Below, piece after piece: positions 24,645-32,604 of a DNA stretch of 64,000 nt. The notes under the pieces are model-generated. The model had not been told where the DNA came from. It searched no databases and worked only from the letters and a program-made list of their open reading frames with translations. Both the position numbers and the translations under genes were made by a program. Origin of the DNA: Methylococcales bacterium (GTDB taxonomy: Bacteria > Pseudomonadota > Gammaproteobacteria > Methylococcales > Methylomonadaceae); contig JAPLRR010000030.1 of the NCBI GenBank assembly GCA_026399075.1, forward strand, positions 1 to 64,000, in the 5' to 3' direction. Each line of letters starts with the position of its first letter. The stretch's first letter is position 1.

Positions 24645-25026
24645 TTACAAAACCCTAAGCTGCTGACAATAAATTTTTTGCTTATGCTGTTGTTTTAAAG
24701 CGATGGCAAGCTCATAACAACTTGGGCTGAGGTATAGAGTACGAAGTTGGTAAGGCGACACAAGATTCCCTCTCCCTTTGGGAGAGGGTTAGGGTGAGGG
24801 TATTTCAAATGTCGCTTTACCAGCTTCGGCTCCTATAAATAACCTCCAAGTTATTCAACAAATCGGTGAGAGCTTGTTTTTGAATGGCTTGTAAACGCGC
24901 AAAACCCAACACTTCAACGCGGCTAATGATTGAATAGCTAGGTTCATTATCAATAATCCACTCACGCAAATTTTTGTATTCAGCTTGTACTGCGTAAATA
25001 ATCAGGTTGCTGTCAATCAGCATCAT
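24645..25026 (-). pseudogene. vapC: VapC-like PIN toxin, split by the 101-bp element
   Basis: The N-terminal 64 residues (MMLIDSNLIIYAV with the first catalytic Asp, then SRVEVLGF with the Glu) are a PIN-domain RNase. The frame runs into the element at 24835. Removing 101 bases plus one TA duplicate restores the frame exactly: EVIY joins LSPSCYELAIALKQQHK, and the remaining 279 bases are 93 codons. The C-terminal catalytic DAIIAATA block is also lost, so decay continued beyond the insertion. The upstream VapB-like gene overlaps its start by 4 bases. Confidence 0.82.
24735..24835 (+). mobile_element. 101-bp miniature inverted-repeat element, copy B (in vapC)
   Basis: Identical to copy A (24064-24164). 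The TA at 24733-24734 and 24836-24837 is a duplicated target, proved by the fact that removing the element and one TA restores the vapC frame. TA duplication is typical of IS630/Tc1-type transposition. Confidence 0.92.
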
Positions 25027-25277
25027 TCGTCATAACCGATATTACGGTCTTGGCGTTGCTCATTTTGCCAAACCACGCCGTCTATATTGGCAAAAATGTC
25101 CAGCGCGACAGCTTTATCCAAAGCATTTTTTAATCGGTCTTTGCGTTGCTGTTGGTTATTTATCATTGTGTGTTGGGTCTGTTTTTGTTCTAAAAACAAA
25201 ACAAAGTCAAACACTTCCGCTTGGTGTGCAGGAGATAAAGTTTTCGCGTGTTGTTGGATTATTTCATCTAAACGCAT
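25023..25277 (-). CDS. VapB-like antitoxin (DUF2281)
   Basis: An 84-residue protein. The N-terminal half MRLDEIIQQHAKTLSPAHQA, then EVFDFVLFLEQKQ, matches the DUF2281 antitoxin fold (L-P-x-x-EVxDFVxFL). Such proteins pair with PIN toxins. It overlaps the vapC start by 4 bases (ATGA), confirming the operon. Its toxin partner is inactivated, so it is an orphan antitoxin. Confidence 0.78.
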   Translation of the reverse strand: MRLDEIIQQHAKTLSPAHQAEVFDFVLFLEQKQTQHTMINNQQQRKDRLKNALDKAVALDIFANIDGVVWQNEQRQDRNIGYDE

Positions 25278-25282
25278 GGTTT

Positions 25283-25577
25283 TTACTCGTTCATCATTGA
25301 ATGGTTAGCAATACTTAATTTTTGTTTTGCAAGCTCATCCCAAGCCACATTTATTTCCGGAAGAAGTTTTCTTGATTCCACAATAATAGCCAACTCAGCA
25401 TCTTCGAACTTATCAAGCAGTAATTCATAAGCTTTAGCCGAAATGCCGTAAAAAGCAGGTTCATTATGGTTAAGAATCGCCGCCGGAAAACCTTCTCCTG
25501 AGGCTACAGTAGCCAAAGGGCTGTATTTTTAGTTCAGCAAGGCTGGCGGCGGTTTCTGCAAGGATGGTGGTTGTCAT
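25283..25577 (-). pseudogene. StbD/Phd-type antitoxin with frameshift
   Basis: The main frame encodes MATVASGEGFPAAILNHNEP, then AFYGISAKAYELLLDKFEDAEL, the StbD/YefM-like block that usually continues from an N-terminal ILAETAASLAELKxNP. That N-terminus is present (start ATG at 25577: MTTTILAETAASLAELK) but in a different frame, so one or two bases have changed near 25525. No StbE/RelE toxin gene follows. The start overlaps the upstream endonuclease-like gene by 4 bases. Confidence 0.65.
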
Positions 25578-25984
25578 GCTATTTTTTCCCATTTTGAAAG
25601 ATGTGGGGAAATTTCATCTTTAACTGTATAAATGCCTTTTGAGCTTTTAGATATGCCAAACTGTAAGCTAGAACCTTGTATATTAGTTACGTCATCTTTC
25701 GATAAAACATAAAATTCTTCTTGTTCGTCAATTACAACAAGAACCAAGAAGTCATAACCTGTTGTAATTTTGAAAGAATTGTTAGTATTTTTGTTTTGTA
25801 AAAACGTGGTTTTCACTTGGATTCTTTTAACTTTGTCACCAGTTACTACCACTACAATATCCCAGCCAGACTGAGTTTTACTATTTGCAAGGTAAGCTTC
25901 TATGTTTCGTTTTAATAATTCACCCATTACTAGATGTTCACCAATAGCCCCTACTGCTTTCTTCGTCATTGCTGAAATACTCAT
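25574..25984 (-). CDS. PD-(D/E)XK endonuclease-like protein
   Basis: A 136-residue protein. The arrangement GAIGEHLVMGELLKRNI, WDIVVVV, then KRIQVKTT follows the restriction-endonuclease-like core: Glu in helix 1, Asp, then QVK with the catalytic lysine. This type is seen in DUF4365-like and resolvase-like nucleases. Function here is unknown. It overlaps the fhcA stop by 4 bases, so it sits where fhcD might be expected and is probably transcribed with fhcA. Confidence 0.55.
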   Translation of the reverse strand: MSISAMTKKAVGAIGEHLVMGELLKRNIEAYLANSKTQSGWDIVVVVTGDKVKRIQVKTTFLQNKNTNNSFKITTGYDFLVLVVIDEQEEFYVLSKDDVTNIQGSSLQFGISKSSKGIYTVKDEISPHLSKWEKIA

Positions 25985-27648
25985 ACTTGTTTTCCTTGTA
26001 ACGGATGCACAGTAATACTCCCCCGCCCATCCTCAGTAATCTCATCATCGCTAATCTTAAAGTTACCCAGTTTCATGGTCAGGTAACGGTCGAAATAATC
26101 TTTCAAGCCTTTTTCGACGGATGGATCAAAATCAGGTCTGACCACATGCGTTGTCCCCCATTTAGTGGACACCACCTTGCCATCGACAACCACCAATTGA
26201 CCGTCTTTAAACACATAATCGGGTTTTTCAAACATTTTTTGGCGGTCGCTATTGTCGGTGTAAACGGTAATGTCCGCCCAATTGCCCGCACTTAAGCCGC
26301 CACGGTCTTTCAAACCGATCAACTTGGCAGCCCCTGCGCGGGTCATGATGGCAATTTCTTGCAGGCTGTATTCGCGGTCTATTGAAGCCAGCGTGGTCAT
26401 TTTTTGCGCTTCGGGGTGGATGGTGGCCAACACGTCGTTACGGAAGGTTCTATCCATCAGCAAGCGGATTAAATGCGGATAGCTGGTGAATGGCGCACCG
26501 TTGGGGTGGTCGGTGGTTAAGAAAATGCGCCATGGATCGTCAACCAATAAGAAGGTTTCCAGCCCTATCGCCCATTGCAAGGCATTAACGAAGTTTTGGT
26601 CTTTGTATTTGAACGGCACTACGCCACAACCAGCATCGCATTCAATATCCATTGTCACCCATTTGTTGGGGCTGGCGTGTTTGTGGTTGGCGTGTTGGCG
26701 CATATTGTCGCCAGAAGCGGTGACGGTTTGCCCAAACAAAATCTGCCCGACATCGATGGTGATATTTTTGTTTTTGTTGACAGCTTCAGCGATTTGCGCC
26801 GCGCCTGATGAAAATTTAAAGTCACCTTCAGTGCCATAGCTGTGGAATTGGATATGCGTCAAGTGCATAGGCAAGCCGCCGATACCTTGGATAGTATCCA
26901 ACGTGGTTTGCATATTGCCTGGCACACCCAAGTTACAACCGTGGACATGCAGCGGATGCGATACGCCCAGCTCTTTTACGGCGGTCGCCAACACTTGCAA
27001 AATATCGCGCGGGGTTACGCCGTAGTGGACGTTTTGCTCGTCCAAATCCAACTTGCGTTGGTTGAACTTGAACGCATTAATGCCGCCGGGATTAACCACT
27101 TTTACGCCAATGGCTTTGGCGGAGTGCATCGTCCAGGCGACATAATCGTTAATGGCTTTTTGGTCTTTTTTCGCAGTGAGCATCCGCAGCAGATAATCGT
27201 CGCTGCCCAACATCACATAACCGCCTTTGTCCAAAATGGGGATGTCCGCCATTTCCATGTGTGCTTGGCGGGCGTTAATTGGCAATACGGCGGGTTCAAA
27301 CCCGGCGGTATAACCCATTTCCGCATAACGGTAGCCCGTCACAAAAGTGCTGGGCATGGCATGACCACAACCCGAACGGCAAATGTCGCTGCGATGCACA
27401 GGATCTTGGCGATGGTCTTCCGGCAATAAGGTCCGCGCAATATTGCCTTTGCCGCCGCCGATATGGGTGTGCATATCAATTGCGCCGGACATGACCACTT
27501 TGCCGCGCAAATCGTAGTCTTTATCGACCAAAAAATCGCCGGATGGCTTATCAATAATGCGGCCATCTTGGATATAAATATCCTGTTGTTGTCCGTCTAT
27601 ACCGCTGGCAGGGTCGTAGACTTTAGCGCCTGTGAGTTTAATTAACAT
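25981..27648 (-). CDS. fhcA: Formyltransferase/hydrolase complex subunit A (FhcA)
   Basis: A 555-residue amidohydrolase-fold protein, the hydrolytic subunit of the Fhc complex. In methylotrophs this complex releases formate from formyl-methanofuran-like cofactors in tetrahydromethanopterin-linked formaldehyde oxidation. The metal-binding IDMHTHIGGGKGN near residue 57 is followed by HRQD, HVHGCNLG and LTTDHPNGAPF, all conserved in FwdA/FhcA. An AAGGAA ribosome site precedes the ATG. The usual partner fhcB lies upstream beyond two unrelated genes, and fhcD and fhcC are not downstream in this window. Confidence 0.95.
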   Translation of the reverse strand: MLIKLTGAKVYDPASGIDGQQQDIYIQDGRIIDKPSGDFLVDKDYDLRGKVVMSGAIDMHTHIGGGKGNIARTLLPEDHRQDPVHRSDICRSGCGHAMPSTFVTGYRYAEMGYTAGFEPAVLPINARQAHMEMADIPILDKGGYVMLGSDDYLLRMLTAKKDQKAINDYVAWTMHSAKAIGVKVVNPGGINAFKFNQRKLDLDEQNVHYGVTPRDILQVLATAVKELGVSHPLHVHGCNLGVPGNMQTTLDTIQGIGGLPMHLTHIQFHSYGTEGDFKFSSGAAQIAEAVNKNKNITIDVGQILFGQTVTASGDNMRQHANHKHASPNKWVTMDIECDAGCGVVPFKYKDQNFVNALQWAIGLETFLLVDDPWRIFLTTDHPNGAPFTSYPHLIRLLMDRTFRNDVLATIHPEAQKMTTLASIDREYSLQEIAIMTRAGAAKLIGLKDRGGLSAGNWADITVYTDNSDRQKMFEKPDYVFKDGQLVVVDGKVVSTKWGTTHVVRPDFDPSVEKGLKDYFDRYLTMKLGNFKISDDEITEDGRGSITVHPLQGKQV

Positions 27649-27721
27649 GGTGGTTCCTTAAAACGGGTTTTTTAATTGGGTTTATCAGCTTGATATTTAG
27701 TTTAGTGTCCCACTCCATAAC

Positions 27722-27756
27722 TTTCTCGTTCCCAAACAGAGTTTGGGAACGAGAAA
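27722..27756. repeat. Perfect 16-bp palindrome, GTTCCCAAAC type
   Basis: TTTCTCGTTCCCAAAC, a 3-base loop, then the exact complement. It could form a strong hairpin between the small ORF and fhcA. Related GTTCCCAA sequences recur near 14836, 17996, 56880 and 57023. Confidence 0.7.
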
Positions 27757-27770
27757 TTAGCGGCATGGCC

Positions 27771-27983
27771 TTATTTCAAAACCTTACCGCGCAATGACTG
27801 CCAGACATTTTTATCAATTTCTTCTGCTAACTCATCGGCTTGCTGTTGCTGCAATTGGCTGTCTTGGTTAATCATCGTCAATTCAAAATAACCTAAGAAA
27901 TGTGCCAACGCGTCTTGGCTCATGGGATTTTTTGGGAAACGGATAACAACGTCTTTTTCATCCAAACTAATTTGTGCTTGCAT
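27771..27983 (-). CDS. Small hypothetical protein upstream of fhcA
   Basis: A 70-residue acidic protein starting MQAQISLDEKDVVIRFPK and ending in a glutamine-rich helix, then EEIDKNVWQSLRGKVLK. I do not recognise a family. Size and position behind a Uma2 nuclease gene are compatible with an antitoxin-like role, but nothing in the sequence proves it. An in-frame upstream start at 28046 would overlap the Uma2 gene; the ATG at 27983 is preferred. Confidence 0.5.
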   Translation of the reverse strand: MQAQISLDEKDVVIRFPKNPMSQDALAHFLGYFELTMINQDSQLQQQQADELAEEIDKNVWQSLRGKVLK

Positions 27984-28014
27984 TTTTTGACCCCTGTTTT
28001 CGGGTTGCCCGAAA

Positions 28015-28632
28015 TCAATCTTCCGCCCAAGTATCAAATATCTCATTCACACTCATTGCCAGTTCGGGGAATAAATGTGGTATTGCCGTATCATCATTGG
28101 TATACATGTGCTTCAATTCATATTTTTGCTCGGCATTCAATACGAATTGCTGGATGGTTTGATGTTCGGGGAACACTAGCCAATATTCCATCACGCCACT
28201 GTCTTGGTAAAGCTCATATTTGGTGTGAATTTCCCGTTTAGAATTCCCTTTAGAGAGAATTTCAATAATCCAATCAGGTGCGCCGTTGCAGCCTTGTTGA
28301 TCGAGTTTTTCTTCTGGCGTGCAAATAACGCAAATGTCCGGCTGGACTACGGTATGTATCTGTTCGTTTTTTAAGAGCGATTTTTTGCGGTCATAAAGCC
28401 TGACATCAAACGGTGCGGCAAAGACGCGGCATTTTTTATGTTTAAAAAAAGCATGTAACAGCGCATGTAAGTTTCCAGAAATGCTTTGATGGGCAACATT
28501 CGGTGCAGGTGACATCAGCGTGATTTTGCCTTTGATAAGCTCCACGGCTTCTTTAAGCTGCCAAGTCAAATAATCGGCATAGCTATAGTTTTGGTTTAAA
28601 TCCAACTGGTCGAGATGAAGTATCTTGGACAT
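28015..28632 (-). CDS. Uma2-family (DUF820) endonuclease-like protein
   Basis: A 205-residue PD-(D/E)XK protein of the Uma2 type. The order is typical: YLTWQ, EAVELIKGKITLMSPAP, HQSISGNLHALL, then VVQPDICVIC and GAPDWIIEILSKGN, with catalytic Asp, Glu and Lys-like positions, and GVMEYWLVFPE. The family is abundant in cyanobacteria and methanotrophs; its biological role is unclear. It lies between fhcB and fhcA, where it interrupts a conserved methylotrophy operon. The ATG at 28632 is preferred. Confidence 0.85.
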   Translation of the reverse strand: MSKILHLDQLDLNQNYSYADYLTWQLKEAVELIKGKITLMSPAPNVAHQSISGNLHALLHAFFKHKKCRVFAAPFDVRLYDRKKSLLKNEQIHTVVQPDICVICTPEEKLDQQGCNGAPDWIIEILSKGNSKREIHTKYELYQDSGVMEYWLVFPEHQTIQQFVLNAEQKYELKHMYTNDDTAIPHLFPELAMSVNEIFDTWAED

Positions 28633-28720
28633 CGCATATGCTCTGGCGTTAAAAGTTCGACAATCATAGGGGCTTAGGTAAACGCTTAGTAAGGCCTCAG
28701 TGCTTTTAGGCAATCGCGGC

Positions 28721-28753
28721 AGACCTGCGAGGTTTTATAAACCTCGCAGGTCT
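28721..28753. terminator. AGACCTGCGAGGTTT hairpin with T-rich tail
   Basis: AGACCTGCGAGGTTT, TAT, then AACCTCGCAGGTCT followed by TTATCTT. It lies 28 bases after the fhcB stop in the direction of transcription and can act as a terminator, which would separate fhcB from the downstream genes. A similar palindrome is a common dispersed repeat in related genomes. Confidence 0.5.
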
Positions 28754-28781
28754 TTATCTTGTCACTCATGAGCAGCCCAAG

Positions 28782-30041
28782 TTACAGGGCCTGCTCTATC
28801 GCGTTTAACACGTCAGCCGTACTAGGCAATCCGGCATCACGCAATTTTTTTAGGCGGATGGCAACGACATTGTCCATACGGTAGGCATGGCCCGCATGAT
28901 CGATGCCGGGTGTGCCTACGGGGATGAACACGTCGGGTTCTTTGCTAAAGTTCATGCCGGAACGCCCGACCACAATTGTCGGCAAGTCAGTAACAGGCGG
29001 AGTGGCGTTGGTGTTGAAGGCGTGTACCCACACCAAGGCATCGGCTTCGCCATCGGCAATCAGCTGTTTGCTGTCGTTTAAAAACGGATCGTATTCGGGG
29101 TAGCCACGGCTAAAGCGGGTGCGTGCCGGATAGCCCGTGGTCCAGCCGCATACTTGGTTGGCGGTTTGGTCGCCTTCTTTGCCAGCCAAAGGCAAGCCGG
29201 AACAGCGAGTGTTTTTGTCGTTAATGTCTTTAATCATTTCTGACAACGTTTGTACGGTCAATTCGGCTTGGGGGTAGGCCAACGCACCTGCCGCCCAAGT
29301 GACGACACCGTAGCGGGCGGCTTTAAGCTGTTCGGCGAGTGCCAACAAATCGGCGACGGCGATGCCACAGACCGTGGTGGCGCGTATTGGTTGGCCTTTG
29401 ACCAAGGCGCGTAACACCGCGACAACCTCGGGCAAATCTTCGGTGGCGCAGGGCAAAACTTGGGCTTTTTTGCCGATAGACGAGGTGGACGCTACACCTG
29501 ACGGGGCTTTGCCTAAATAGACGACGGTGCGTAGGCTGGTGTCAGCAACAAACATGGATTCTGGATTCCAGATATACCGTTCAAAAAAGCGCGGTGCGAA
29601 GGCTTCTAAATCCGTGCCGACCACCACTAATAAATCACAGCGGTTTTTGACTTCCGCCAAGGTGGTGTTCATCCAGCCGGAATCTTGCAAGGCCAAGAAG
29701 TTGTTGCGGGCGCCTGTAAAATTGATGTTGTCCACCACCGCACCAGTACGGTCTGCCAAGGCCAATAAGCCGCGCATACCATTCACGTCGGTGGCACAGC
29801 CGCCAATCACGGGCAGGTGGGTGTCTTTTAACAGCGCAGCAGCGGCGGCCACGGCTTCCGCCAAACTGACTTGTTTGCCATTTACGCGTGGTTGGGTGTC
29901 AGTTACGGCTTGTTCAAACAGCGGCGTATTGACCGCACAGCCATTTTCTAGCACTTTTAGCGTTGTGCCTTCGACCCTGATGGTCAGGTCATCCGTGCCT
30001 ATGCCACAAAAAGGACTTGGTACTTCAGTTATGTCAGTCAT
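28782..30041 (-). CDS. fhcB: Formyltransferase/hydrolase complex subunit B (FhcB)
   Basis: A 419-residue protein matching FhcB, the bacterial homologue of formylmethanofuran dehydrogenase subunit B (FwdB). Recognisable stretches are PFCGIGTDDLTIRVEG, VIGGCATDVNGMRGLLALAD, NQVCGWTTGYPARTRFSRGYPEYDP and VFIPVGTPGIDHAGHAYRMD. In bacteria this subunit has lost redox activity and serves the formyl-transfer/hydrolysis complex with FhcA, C and D. The ATG at 30041 follows AAAGGTAG; an earlier in-frame start at 30149 is not supported. It is separated from fhcA by two accessory genes. Confidence 0.93.
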   Translation of the reverse strand: MTDITEVPSPFCGIGTDDLTIRVEGTTLKVLENGCAVNTPLFEQAVTDTQPRVNGKQVSLAEAVAAAAALLKDTHLPVIGGCATDVNGMRGLLALADRTGAVVDNINFTGARNNFLALQDSGWMNTTLAEVKNRCDLLVVVGTDLEAFAPRFFERYIWNPESMFVADTSLRTVVYLGKAPSGVASTSSIGKKAQVLPCATEDLPEVVAVLRALVKGQPIRATTVCGIAVADLLALAEQLKAARYGVVTWAAGALAYPQAELTVQTLSEMIKDINDKNTRCSGLPLAGKEGDQTANQVCGWTTGYPARTRFSRGYPEYDPFLNDSKQLIADGEADALVWVHAFNTNATPPVTDLPTIVVGRSGMNFSKEPDVFIPVGTPGIDHAGHAYRMDNVVAIRLKKLRDAGLPSTADVLNAIEQAL

Positions 30042-30302
30042 TCGGCTACCTTTTGGTTTGTATGTTGTGCCTAGGGATGGGTATTGCCCGCCACCCCTGA
30101 TGTTGGGCGATATTCTAACTCTAATTTTGTGGGCTGTCGCTGTAAACACCGCCTTAGGGCAAGGATGGGGGTAAAGTCAGTTTCAGCCATGGAAAACGGG
30201 ATGGCTAAGCCAACCCTTGTTGTGCCAAGATAAAGGTGTTTCGGTGTGGGGTGGGTCATAAAAAGCGGCGTTTTCCCAAATCGCAGACAGCCTATTTTGG
30301 GG

Positions 30303-30677
30303 CTAGCCTATAACCAAACCTAACTCGAACAAAAGCTTAACCGACACAAAAACCACCATCCCCATTGCCAACAGATACGCTAAATACCGTAGCGGATGGT
30401 CTACTAGAATTTGCCAACTTGATTTTAGTTGCCCTGAGTTTTTTGCCAGCAAATACTGTTCGCGGGCATTGATAAAGCGCTGGTGTTGATAGTCGTTAAG
30501 CAATTGCCGCGCTTTTTCAAGCTGGCTAGCATCCCTAAGCCATAGCGCAGGCATGGACATCCCCCAATTCCCTGCCGACGTTTCGTAATAATCGATAGCT
30601 TCTTGCGCTAATAAATCCCGCACATCATCCGCTTCATCCTCAGGTACACCGCGTAATGAAAATAATAAAGTTGTCAT
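30303..30677 (-). CDS. DUF6164-like membrane protein
   Basis: A 124-residue protein. The N-terminal half LLFSLRGVPEDEADDVRDLL, then YYETSAGNWGMSMPALWLRD, matches a small gammaproteobacterial family annotated as DUF6164. A C-terminal membrane helix follows (about residues 95-118). The putative-signal-like N-terminal fold resembles a DUF2007-type domain. Function unknown. The ATG at 30677 fits the family N-terminus. Confidence 0.7.
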   Translation of the reverse strand: MTTLLFSLRGVPEDEADDVRDLLAQEAIDYYETSAGNWGMSMPALWLRDASQLEKARQLLNDYQHQRFINAREQYLLAKNSGQLKSSWQILVDHPLRYLAYLLAMGMVVFVSVKLLFELGLVIG

Positions 30678-30810
30678 GATGGTTTTGATGATGGTGTTGT
30701 TAGACCGCTTATTATAACGGTAACAAAGTAGGGTATGCCGGACAATCGCACCATGTTGCGTAAGCTGTTTGCTGCCTTGCAACAGGCTAGTTGCACATTT
30801 TTCTTATCAC

Positions 30811-30852
30811 AAATAAGAATCGTTTGTATCTTGATACCCATTCGCTTACAAT
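30811..30852 (+). promoter_or_regulatory. Promoter with Fur-like box
   Basis: TTGTAT (30824-30829) and TACAAT (30847-30852) are spaced 17 bases apart, a good sigma-70 match. AAATAAGAATCGTTTGTATCT (30811-30831) overlaps the -35 and resembles a degenerate Fur box, which suggests iron-regulated expression of the porin operon. The Fur assignment is inferred from similarity only. Confidence 0.45.
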
Positions 30853-30879
30853 AAATTAACTTTTAGTAAGGGGATACCA

Positions 30880-32337
30880 ATGAAAAACAATCGTAAATCA
30901 TTAATAAACGGGGCTATTTTGACAGCGCTTGTGGTTTCTAGTATGCCAGCGGGTGCACTGGACAAACCAAAAACAATGGAAGACATGTGGAAAATTATCC
31001 AAGCCCAGCAAAAACAAATCGACGATATGAAAGCCAAGATGGGGTCTGCACCGCCAACAGCAGCAGTGTTACCAAATACCGGAACCCAAACGGCAGTCAA
31101 TACGGCGCAAAATACGGGTGGGAATGTTGCAAACAGCACCAATGTTAAAAACCTTGAGCGTAAAACCGATATTTTGAGCCAAGAAGTTGAGAAATTGCGT
31201 ACCAACCTCGCCATTCCAGAAGAGGCGAAATACAAAAGCGCTTATGGTTTGGGGCCAGCGGCTTCCAAGGTTTATGCGGTCGGCAAGGGCTTGTCGATAG
31301 GTGGCTATGGTGAAGGCAGCTATCAGGACATAGTCGGAGATAAAGGTGACAGCAATGATAGCGCTGACTTGGAGCGCATGGTTTTATATGTGGGTTATAA
31401 GTTTACAGACCGCATCCTGTTTAACAGTGAAATAGAGTTTGAACATGCCACCACGGGTGAAGGTTCAGAAGAAAAAGGTGAGGTTTCGGTTGAATTTGCA
31501 GCGTTGGATTTTTTTATTGATCCGATGGCCAATGTGCGTGCTGGCTTGGTGTTGATGCCGATGGGATTTATCAACCTGATCCATGAGCCATTGTTTTACT
31601 TCGGCAACCAACGGCCTGTGGTTGAGCAGCGTATTATTCCCACTACCTGGCGGGAATTTGGCGTAGGTGTATTTGGGGCGATCACCCCTAACTTTACTTA
31701 TACCGCTTATGTGGTGAATGGCTTGGATGCCCAAGGGTTTACATCAGATGGGATTAGGGAAGGCCGTGGCGGTGGCAGCAATGCCAAAGCGGAAGACTTT
31801 GGTTATGTGGCGCGTATGGATTATGTGCCTGATGCATTGCCTGGTACGACTGTTGGTGCTTCAGCCTATGTGGGCAATTCCGGACAAAACCAAGTTTATG
31901 CCGGACAAAAGGCAGATGCGTTTACCCAACTTTATGAGGCCCATGTGCAATGGAAATACCGTGGTTTTGAGTTCCGCACCCTGGGTTCTTGGGGGCATAT
32001 CAACAATGCCAATTTGCTTAGCGCCTCAATCGGCGAAGTGGTGGGTTCTCAAAATTATGGTTGGTATACTGAAGCGGGTTACGATGTCTTACCGTTAATC
32101 TTGCCGGACACAACCCAGTATCTCGCGCCATTTTTCCGCTATGAAAAAGTGGATACGGTTGCCAAAGCACCGTCCGGCTGGGCTGATGACTTGACTAAAG
32201 ACTGGCAAATTTATCAAGTCGGTTTGCAATATAAACCTATCCCTAATGTTGTGATTAAAGCCGATTATCGGAATTTTGTGGCCAAAGAAGGGACTCATCC
32301 TGATGATTTCAACTTAGGACTAGGCTTTATTTTCTAA
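30880..32337 (+). CDS. Porin-like outer membrane protein with coiled-coil N-terminus
   Basis: A 485-residue outer-membrane beta-barrel protein. A signal peptide ends near AGALDKP. Residues about 30-60 form a coiled coil (MWKIIQAQQKQIDDMKAKM), a second short one lies near 90, and the rest alternates barrel strands, ending in phenylalanine (NLGLGFIF), the usual outer-membrane insertion signal. It resembles phosphate-selective (OprO/OprP) porins. AAGGGG precedes the ATG. Genes for a di-haem peroxidase and an FMN-binding protein follow in the same direction. Confidence 0.78.
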   Translation: MKNNRKSLINGAILTALVVSSMPAGALDKPKTMEDMWKIIQAQQKQIDDMKAKMGSAPPTAAVLPNTGTQTAVNTAQNTGGNVANSTNVKNLERKTDILSQEVEKLRTNLAIPEEAKYKSAYGLGPAASKVYAVGKGLSIGGYGEGSYQDIVGDKGDSNDSADLERMVLYVGYKFTDRILFNSEIEFEHATTGEGSEEKGEVSVEFAALDFFIDPMANVRAGLVLMPMGFINLIHEPLFYFGNQRPVVEQRIIPTTWREFGVGVFGAITPNFTYTAYVVNGLDAQGFTSDGIREGRGGGSNAKAEDFGYVARMDYVPDALPGTTVGASAYVGNSGQNQVYAGQKADAFTQLYEAHVQWKYRGFEFRTLGSWGHINNANLLSASIGEVVGSQNYGWYTEAGYDVLPLILPDTTQYLAPFFRYEKVDTVAKAPSGWADDLTKDWQIYQVGLQYKPIPNVVIKADYRNFVAKEGTHPDDFNLGLGFIF

Positions 32338-32604
32338 GTTGGGACCTGCGTTCAACTTTATTGTGGCACAAGGCTGAACTGAATCAAAAAAATCAATGCC
32401 TTATTCCATTGATTCCCCCATACCCAACCGCCTTCTGGAGAGGGGGCGATTGGAAAGATAGCCCCGTGTCGTAATCAAGACGGCTTTTTGCTAAGGATTC
32501 ATTTCATTGGTTAGCAATAGCTTGGTGGTCCCTAAATTAAATAGCCGTCGTTAGGCCAGTTTGATTGGCCGCTAATTTTTATCTGATTTTTTGCAAAGGT
32601 TACG
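32338..32604. other. Intergenic, no gene
   Basis: A short GGAGAGGGGGCGATTGG motif lies near 32436, of the GGGAGAGGG repeat type. No gene is supported. Confidence 0.4.

Noticed and set aside
26842-27429. Plus-strand 195-codon frame opposite fhcA
   Set aside because: Antisense shadow of fhcA, which is fully supported by conserved metal-binding motifs.
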